In this document: one piece after another, positions 62,401 through 64,000 of the stretch
Layout: the number at the start of each line of letters is the position of its first letter
Position numbering within the stretch: the stretch's first letter is position 1
Assembly (NCBI RefSeq): GCF_963422545.1
Contig: NZ_OY730259.1
Location: 8,738-72,737, forward strand
DNA length: 64,000 nt
Source: an uncultured Flavobacterium sp.
GTDB taxonomy: Bacteria > Bacteroidota > Bacteroidia > Flavobacteriales > Flavobacteriaceae
Reading direction: 5' to 3'
The notes under the pieces: generated by a model
The model's database searches: none
What the model saw: the letters and a program-made list of their open reading frames with translations, nothing else
What the model was told of the DNA's origin: nothing
Position numbers and translations under genes: made by a program

Positions 62401-62532
62401 TACTATTACACTAACACCTGGCAGGTTGGCTCCACCTGATGTTACTTTACCTTTAACAGTTTGAGCGAAGAAAAAATTTCCCCACATACATACTATTAAA
62501 CACAATAGTTTTTTTAATGTTCTTTTCTGCAT
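59428..62532 (-). CDS. SusC-like TonB-dependent outer-membrane transporter 3
   Basis: The 1034-residue protein has a signal peptide ending near FFA-QT (residue 24) and the carboxypeptidase-like domain (VKGKVTSGGANLPGVSV to VVMINDLEK). The plug has LNEVVVIGYGTSKRKDINGAVSSI, VQIRGITSI, LYVIDGTPVF and DILKDASATAIYGSNGANGVVLITTKKG. A barrel follows, ending ISVGVNLEF. It is the transporter of the HTCS2-controlled susC-susD-SGBP-GH10 cassette. Of the three pairs here, this one sits in the gene order best known for xylan uptake. Confidence 0.95.
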   Translation of the reverse strand: MQKRTLKKLLCLIVCMWGNFFFAQTVKGKVTSGGANLPGVSVIVQGTKNGTVTDFDGSFVLNNVESKAILLFSYVGYKNLSLPANTKSVMQVVMINDLEKLNEVVVIGYGTSKRKDINGAVSSIKASEIQDKPFVSIDQALVGKAAGVNVTQNSGTPGGGISVQIRGITSINGNEPLYVIDGTPVFADKNNDSFSFSALGGGSGQTKNSALSGLNISDIETIDILKDASATAIYGSNGANGVVLITTKKGKKGKSKFAYETYLGTQQVTNTVDVLNLPQYAKYQAKIFKLNGEPIPYQYQKPDLLGNGTNWQDELFRTATMYNHQLSFSGEKDGTRFYTSLNYFDQEGIVLNSDFNRLSMRLNVDSNVKSWLKIGNNLSVSKSSQQVVRNDDRGGLVMNALRQSPELPVRQSDGSFAGPTSGLGSSANEATNPIALAQYNNSKTERFKINGNLFADFTLIKGLVFRTELGYDLNFSKSATFVPKYTLGNVSELLNKSFKQQDQSYYWNFKNYLTYNKTINDQHNFTLLLGQESQESRYEYLSGYRTGAFLNTNFTNLNIGDIDTALNGNGSGRWAMSSYITRLNYSFSDRYSFSASLRADASSNFGPNNKWGYFPSFSGGWTVSNEKFFQPLSNSINYLKFRAGYGLVGNQNIPANRYQTILSLLASPFGGVSPTIDNLGNPDIKWESLKSFNTGFELGMLNNRVKLDFDYYIKNSSDFLTKQINDESNQSALNYYLNTGEIVTKGIELTLNTRNIVTENFTWDSTIIFSKYNNELTRFQGEGKSLLGKVQFDLYNVTRTTEGQPVGQFYGYVTDGLFKNAAELAAGPVQEAGTAVGDIRFKDLNGDGKIDSKDQRAIGDAIPDFTYSFTNNFKYKNFNLSVVLTGSQGNKIYNFTRHYTDGIYPGFGDRYGNVSTRALNAFEAGVNENTDVPRITLNDPNGNGRISDRFVEDGSYLRIQNVSLSYDLPNKIFDNSFISKVRLYANVQNLYTFTKYTGFDPALGNLDQNITLSGIDLGRYPVPRTISVGVNLEF

Positions 62533-62653
62533 AAAAATTGGTTGTTTAGAGTTTACTTTAAATAATTAGTTAGTAAAACATTTAATTTTTGATTTTTTGA
62601 CCACTCAATTTTTGAGTTATGACAAGAAAATTTTTTTCTTAAATATTTCTTAA

Positions 62654-62719
62654 CGAAAGTAAAATGTAGAGGGGTGCTATTGTAGAACAGATGATGCATA
62701 TTGTGCAACAGATGATGCA
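62654..62719 (-). promoter_or_regulatory. Predicted HTCS2 tandem binding site and -7 box of the SusC3 operon
   Basis: On the minus strand two almost identical half-sites, each starting TGCATCATCTGTT, begin at 62719 and 62698. They are exactly 21 bp apart and agree at 19 of 21 positions. TACTTTCG (62661-62654) begins 37 bp after the second half-site, and no -33 TTG is present. Direct repeats two helical turns apart, just upstream of a weak promoter, are what an AraC-type activator needs. The leader to SusC3 is about 120 nt. The rest of 62533-62978 is AT-rich with the HTCS2 terminator and no gene that I can see. Confidence 0.65.
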
Positions 62720-62904
62720 AAAAATAACTGTGAGTCCCCTGTTGATGCTAAAAGAGAGAATTGTGTCATTAAAACAACTACTGATTTATTGCTAAAAAAT
62801 TTGATTAAAAAATAGTGTTTGTTTAAAAAATCAAGGCAATATTTATTATATATTAATTTTTGTCTGAATGAAAAAGCAGCATTTTTTGAAAAAATTGACT
62901 TACA

Positions 62905-62946
62905 AAAAGAAAGAGTTTCAATTCTAAAATTGAAACTCTTTTTTAT
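62905..62946 (-). terminator. Terminator after HTCS2
   Basis: AAAGAGTTTCAATT pairs with AATTGAAACTCTTT around a CTAA-type loop and is flanked by A and T runs. It lies about 35 bp after the HTCS2 stop and separates it from the SusC3 promoter. Confidence 0.8.
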
Positions 62947-62978
62947 ACATTTTGCCTTAACTTATTATTTTCAGCGCT

Positions 62979-64000
62979 TTATTCTTTTGTTCTTTTTTCC
63001 TGAGTAGGCAAATGACCGTATTTAATTTTATAACATTTAGCAAAATAGGAGGGAGAAGTAAAACCTACTTTATAGCTAATTTCATTAATGTTATTGTTTC
63101 CTTGTTCGATCAATTGTTTTGCTTTTTCTAATCGTACATTTCTAATAAATTCGTTAACTGAAATACCTGTTAATGTTTTTATTTTTCGATACAATTGACT
63201 TCTGCTTAAAAAGATTTTAGAAGACAGTAATTCTACCGTCAATTCTGGTTCGCTAATATTTTCATTAATAAATTGCAGGATTTTTTGAATGAAATCATTA
63301 TCCAAAGATGTGGTTTTTTCTTTGCCGTGTTTGGTGATTCCGCTGTAAAATTTCTTAAACATGATCTGTCTACTTATAATGAGCTGCGCCAGACTGGATT
63401 TTAGAATATCTAATTCAAAAGGTTTACTCAAATACATATCAGCACCGGAATCTATACCTTCTAATCTGTCTTTTACCATTGCTTTTGCTGACAGCATTAA
63501 TAAAGGAATATGACTCGTTTTTAAGTCTCCTTTTATGTTTTTACACAATTGCAGTCCGTCCATAACCGGCATAATAACATCTGTAATTATTAGATCAGGT
63601 AATTTTTGCACCGCAAGTTCGTAGCCTTTTTTACCGTTTTCGGCTGTAATAACCTTGTAGGTTTTACTTAGTTCCTCTTTTAAATAACCTCTTAATTCAG
63701 GATTGTCTTCAACAATCAAAACCGTATACAATTTTGGAGTTTCTACTTTAGAATTTTCGACTGATTGATTAGTGAAATCATCTTCATATGATTGGTTATT
63801 AGCAGAGTTAGATAAAAATTGATTTTTGTTTTTTTCTATTTTAAAAACCTCGTTAATGATTTCATTTTTCTTATAAAGGGAGTTGCCTAAAGGAAATGTT
63901 ACCTTAAATTTTGTACCTTCGCCAACCTGACTTTCAACATCAATTTTTCCTTTATGGAGTTCAATAAATTCTTTGACAACTTCTAAACCAATTCCGGTGC
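62979..64000 (-). CDS. Hybrid two-component system regulator (HTCS2), N-terminal part outside window
   Basis: The frame is open to the right edge of the window, so the coding region is longer than the part after the TTG codon at 63731, and only the C-terminal part is present. Read from 64000 it shows the end of the histidine-kinase ATPase domain (TGIGLEVVKEFIELHKG, GEGTKFKVTFPLG) and a variable linker rich in Asn/Ser. A receiver domain follows (LIVEDNPELRGYLKEEL, LIITDVIMPVMDG with the phospho-Asp). It ends with an AraC-type HTH (SRSQLYRKIKTLTGISV, VGFTSPSYFAKCYK). The last 100 residues are nearly identical to HTCS1. It precedes SusC3 in the same direction and is its expected activator, responding to a xylo-oligosaccharide. 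Confidence 0.95.
   Translation of the reverse strand, partial: TGIGLEVVKEFIELHKGKIDVESQVGEGTKFKVTFPLGNSLYKKNEIINEVFKIEKNKNQFLSNSANNQSYEDDFTNQSVENSKVETPKLYTVLIVEDNPELRGYLKEELSKTYKVITAENGKKGYELAVQKLPDLIITDVIMPVMDGLQLCKNIKGDLKTSHIPLLMLSAKAMVKDRLEGIDSGADMYLSKPFELDILKSSLAQLIISRQIMFKKFYSGITKHGKEKTTSLDNDFIQKILQFINENISEPELTVELLSSKIFLSRSQLYRKIKTLTGISVNEFIRNVRLEKAKQLIEQGNNNINEISYKVGFTSPSYFAKCYKIKYGHLPTQEKRTKE

Noticed and set aside
62661..62668. TACATTTT as the -7 box of the SusC3 operon
   Set aside because: It gives a 30-bp distance to the repeat, whereas TACTTTCG at 62661-62654 gives 37 bp, matching the other two promoters.
62819..63007. 62-residue plus-strand frame near the end of HTCS2
   Set aside because: It covers the HTCS2 terminator and overlaps its 3' end, with no recognisable features.

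Overview
The window looks like part of a Bacteroidota chromosome, most likely Flavobacterium or a close relative. The evidence is the low GC content, three SusC/SusD pairs, two hybrid two-component regulators, promoters of the TTG-N(17-19)-TAnnTTTG type without clear Shine-Dalgarno sequences, and short palindromic repeats between genes. Almost the whole window is one large xylan/glucuronoarabinoxylan utilisation region; only the partial PEBP-family gene at the left edge is unrelated.

Layout. (1) 675-6390 (+): GH67 alpha-glucuronidase broken by an in-frame TGA, an SDR oxidoreductase (probable fructuronate reductase), mannonate dehydratase UxuA and a GH10 xylanase lipoprotein. (2) 6612-13595 (+): GPH-type sugar symporter, cytoplasmic GH43, Nudix-type regulator, xylulokinase, xylose isomerase and transaldolase. 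These carry xylose into the pentose phosphate pathway. (3) 14123-33320 (+): SusC/SusD pair 1, then GH43, SGNH esterase, a CE6-CE1 double esterase, GH115, GH95, GH43 and GH97. (4) 33433-42732 (+): HTCS regulator 1 and SusC/SusD pair 2. (5) 42923-44389 (-): a second GPH symporter. (6) 45411-54751 (+): GH97, GH31 with a PA14 insert, GH43, GH8, a CE1-type esterase and a GH16 lipoprotein. (7) 55206-64000 (-): HTCS regulator 2 (truncated by the window edge), SusC/SusD pair 3, a surface glycan-binding lipoprotein and a GH10 with an FN3 domain. This last block has the classic susC-susD-unknown-GH10 order of Bacteroidetes xylan loci.

How it works together (inference from families). Surface GH10 enzymes and binding proteins capture and cut xylan, and SusC/D pairs import the oligosaccharides. 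Periplasmic esterases, GH115/GH67, GH95, GH97, GH31 and GH43 enzymes remove acyl, glucuronyl, galactosyl/fucosyl, xylosyl and arabinosyl decorations. GH8 and GH43 trim the backbone. GPH symporters carry sugars across the inner membrane, XylA/XylB/transaldolase use the pentose, and the SDR plus UxuA process the uronate branch. Glucuronate isomerase, KDG kinase and KDPG aldolase are not in the window.

Regulation visible in the sequence. Two separate cis-codes appear. The first is a palindrome, CAACCGATTG/CAATCGGTTG, at five places: before GH67, the symporter operon, SusC1 (two sites) and the GH97-GH31 operon. It overlaps the -33 element or the start region, as a repressor site would. The second is a 21-bp-period direct repeat with half-site TGCATCA, placed 37-38 bp upstream of the -7 box before SusC2, SusC3 and the orphan GH16. 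It fits binding by the AraC-type domains of the two closely related HTCS regulators. Other points are a probable deletion scar of a susCD pair in front of GH97 (45038-45325) and the nonsense codon in GH67.
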